From Candidatus Tenebribacter mawsonii (lineage in GTDB: Bacteria; Cloacimonadota; Cloacimonadia; Cloacimonadales; TCS61), in assembly GCA_030765665.1 (NCBI GenBank), contig JAVCCD010000327.1, forward strand, positions 1 to 8,454: a DNA stretch of 8,454 nucleotides, given 5' to 3'. Shown here piece after piece: positions 7,304 to 8,454 of the stretch. Position numbers and translations under genes: made by a program. The notes beneath the pieces are model-generated. The model was not told the DNA's origin. It saw nothing but the letters and a program-made list of their open reading frames with translations, and searched no databases. The number at the start of each line of letters is the position of its first letter. Positions within the stretch are counted from its first letter, which is position 1.

Positions 7304-7342
7304 GTCCCCTTTCGTAAGGGGGATTAAAGGGGGTTCCTTAAA
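7304..7342. repeat. Intergenic repeat element A with CCCCTT...AAGGGG hairpin
   Basis: CCCCTT (7306-7311), loop TCGT and AAGGGG (7316-7321) form a 6-bp hairpin, followed by ATTAAAGGGGGTTCCTT. A degenerate copy in the same orientation lies at 8176-8214: the first 20 bases match at 17 positions, and the similarity continues through the tail with one gap. Repeats of this look are common between genes in some Bacteroidota-like genomes; that comparison is from memory. On the minus strand it lies just upstream of the Shine-Dalgarno of the small thioredoxin gene. Confidence 0.65.
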
Positions 7343-7360
7343 CTCTATTGTTATTCTGCA

Positions 7361-7408
7361 AAACCCATCTGTCCACGCTTCGCCGGACATCTCCCCTTAC
7401 AAAGCGGA
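7361..7408. repeat. Intergenic repeat element C, imperfect palindromic unit
   Basis: This stretch contains GTCC (7371-7374) and GGAC (7385-7388) around a GC-rich loop. It then has TCCCCTT (7392-7398), loop ACA and AAGCGGA (7402-7408), a 7-base inverted repeat with one C-C mismatch. It is more GC-rich than its surroundings and is of the same CCCCTT-type as the nearby elements. The rest of the 180-base gap between the ccdA-like gene and the small thioredoxin gene shows no gene. Confidence 0.5.
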
Positions 7409-7455
7409 TCTCGAAAAGACACAAATATTTGTGAATAATTATCCACCCTACACAT

Positions 7456-8157
7456 CTATAACGCTTTCCAAAAAGTAACAACAGCACCAATAGAAATTAA
7501 TATTCCGCATACTTTTCTCAAGGCTTGTGTTCCTTTTGATGCTACATTCCAAGACAAATATTTTTTTACAACTTCTGTAAAAGTTCCGGCTAATATCAGT
7601 ACACCGCAATGCCCGATAATAAAGGCTATAACCAAACCTAAACTAAACCACAATTGAGCTGAAATTGAAGACATCACAATTCCTAAAATTGGTGCCATGA
7701 AAGCCAGAGCACATGGTCCTAGAGCTAACCCGAAAACCAAGCCCAAAATAAAACCACTAAGGTATGGTCTGTTTTTTACTCTGTGATCTTTACCGGAGCC
7801 AAGATCAGGCATAGGAATTACTCCTAAAAAATATAATCCAACCAATAAGAGTAACAAGCTTACTACGATTTGCAAAACGGTATCAAAGCTTCCTAATAAT
7901 AACCCTGCAAATGATGCTATCACACCAGCAATAAGCAGAGTTATTAGAATTCCTACAGAAAAATTGAGTGAGATAAATAATGCTTTTCTGGTAGAAATAT
8001 CTTTTTGTTCATTTATGAAAGCAATTACTATAGGTATGCTGGCTAGGTGGCATGGACTAATCAGGATGCTGAGGATTCCCCACAAAAAACTTGCTCCGAT
8101 AGCCACAAAAGGATTACCATAAAGTGCCATGGTTAGTCGTTCAAACAGTTCTAACAT
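7456..8157 (-). CDS. CcdA/DsbD-type transmembrane thiol electron transporter
   Basis: The 233-residue integral membrane protein has about six hydrophobic helices: near 18-50, 62-85, 92-114, 133-162, 168-192 and 213-231. Proteins of this family carry electrons from cytosolic thioredoxin across the membrane to extracytoplasmic thioredoxins, using one Cys in each of two helices. Both are present in family context: C36 in ISPCHLASIP and C149 in LGPCALAFMAP. Two further Cys (C184 in GHCGVL, C217) are not part of the core motif. Sequence alone does not show whether it serves cytochrome c maturation, and no cytochrome genes are in view, so the symbol ccdA is withheld. The start at 8157 (MLELFERL) has GGAAGG upstream. 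An in-frame TTG at 8199 would add 14 residues encoded by a dispersed repeat and is rejected. The two thioredoxin genes downstream make it the likely membrane relay between them. Confidence 0.92.
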   Translation of the reverse strand: MLELFERLTMALYGNPFVAIGASFLWGILSILISPCHLASIPIVIAFINEQKDISTRKALFISLNFSVGILITLLIAGVIASFAGLLLGSFDTVLQIVVSLLLLLVGLYFLGVIPMPDLGSGKDHRVKNRPYLSGFILGLVFGLALGPCALAFMAPILGIVMSSISAQLWFSLGLVIAFIIGHCGVLILAGTFTEVVKKYLSWNVASKGTQALRKVCGILISIGAVVTFWKAL

Positions 8158-8175
8158 TTCTCTTTTTTCCTTCCT

Positions 8176-8214
8176 GTCCCCATTTGTAAGAGGGAACAAA
8201 AGCTGGTTTTCTAA
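8176..8214. repeat. Intergenic repeat element B, degenerate copy of element A
   Basis: GTCCCCATTTGTAAGAGGGA (8176-8195) matches the start of element A at 17 of 20 bases in the same orientation, and the following GGTTTTCTAAA resembles its tail. Two substitutions in the arms weaken the hairpin. It lies just upstream of the chosen ccdA-like start on the minus strand. Confidence 0.55.
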
Positions 8215-8268
8215 AATCAGTTTTACATATAATAATTTCTAAATTCATCTTATAAAACCACTCTTAAT

Positions 8269-8286
8269 CTCCCCTTTCAAGGGGAG
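8269..8286 (-). terminator. CCCCTT/AAGGGG hairpin downstream of permease, repeat or terminator
   Basis: CTCCCCTT (8269-8276) and AAGGGGAG (8279-8286) are perfect 8-base arms around TC, the best-preserved member of the CCCCTT hairpin set. It begins about 20 bases after the permease stop on the minus strand. A second small inverted repeat, AATTTG (8288-8293) with CAAATT (8299-8304), lies between them. No T-run follows, so it may stabilise mRNA ends or act as a partial terminator rather than a classic one. Confidence 0.4.
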
Positions 8287-8305
8287 CAATTTGGAATTCA
8301 AATTT

Positions 8306-8454
8306 CTAAGTAATCGCGCCAAAGATTACACCTGTGATAGTAGCCATAACAACAACCAGTGATACAAAAACCACAGTTTTTTTTGTTCCCATTACACTAC
8401 GTATTACCAGCATATTTGGAAGAGATAAAGCCGGACCAGCCAAAAGTAATGCCA
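8306..8454 (-). CDS. UPF0718/COG0701 permease (ArsP-like), C-terminal 48 residues only
   Basis: The gene enters from the right edge; only the last 48 codons and the TAG stop are present. The visible end reads ALLLAGPALSLPNMLVIRSV, then MGTKKT and a long hydrophobic helix to the terminus (GVIFGAIT). This matches the C-terminal hairpin of UPF0718/COG0701 permeases, where a GPALSLPNML-like segment enters the membrane and a final helix follows. The family includes ArsP, an exporter of trivalent organoarsenicals, but many members have no known substrate. The substrate Cys pair used by ArsP would lie outside the window and cannot be checked. It heads the minus-strand cluster, ahead of the ccdA-like and two thioredoxin genes, a neighbourhood seen for this family. 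The fragment is short, so the family call rests on one motif and on context. Confidence 0.75.
   Translation of the reverse strand, partial: ALLLAGPALSLPNMLVIRSVMGTKKTVVFVSLVVVMATITGVIFGAIT

Overview
The window is AT-rich bacterial chromosome, and nothing in it marks it as phage or plasmid. A lipoprotein signal, an exported thioredoxin and a CcdA-type membrane protein fit a bacterium with a cell envelope and an extracytoplasmic space, probably anaerobic and Gram-negative. A Cloacimonadota or other FCB-type organism is my guess from general sequence flavour and from the CCCCTT/AAGGGG intergenic repeats. The sequence alone does not prove this.

Plus strand, 1-2962: the 3' part of an SPFH (stomatin/prohibitin-like) gene runs in from the left edge. 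A complete enolase gene follows (850-2133), with a hairpin in the gap between the two. Directly after enolase come four 42-bp tandem repeats, each built around a palindrome, and a strong 9-bp hairpin. Next is a 206-residue lipoprotein of unknown function that looks internally duplicated.

Plus strand, 2963-6608: an AT-rich gap of 265 bases holds nothing I can support. It leads to a large cytoplasmic histidine kinase (1126 residues) with seven PAS domains in series. The kinase has no transmembrane segment and no receiver domain, and no response regulator lies beside it.

Minus strand, 8454-6643, convergent with the kinase: a thiol-redox and transport cluster. In transcription order it holds the C-terminus of an UPF0718/COG0701 (ArsP-like) permease, a CcdA/DsbD-type thiol electron transporter, a 76-residue cytosolic thioredoxin-like protein (CAKC) and an exported thioredoxin (CIPC). 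The two thioredoxin genes are only 3 bases apart. A reasonable model is that cytosolic thiol reductant passes through CcdA to the exported thioredoxin. The permease would handle a thiol-reactive substrate such as an organoarsenical, but the substrate is inference. Four related CCCCTT...AAGGGG hairpin repeats sit in the gaps of this cluster and nowhere else in the window. One of them covers a false upstream start of the ccdA-like gene.
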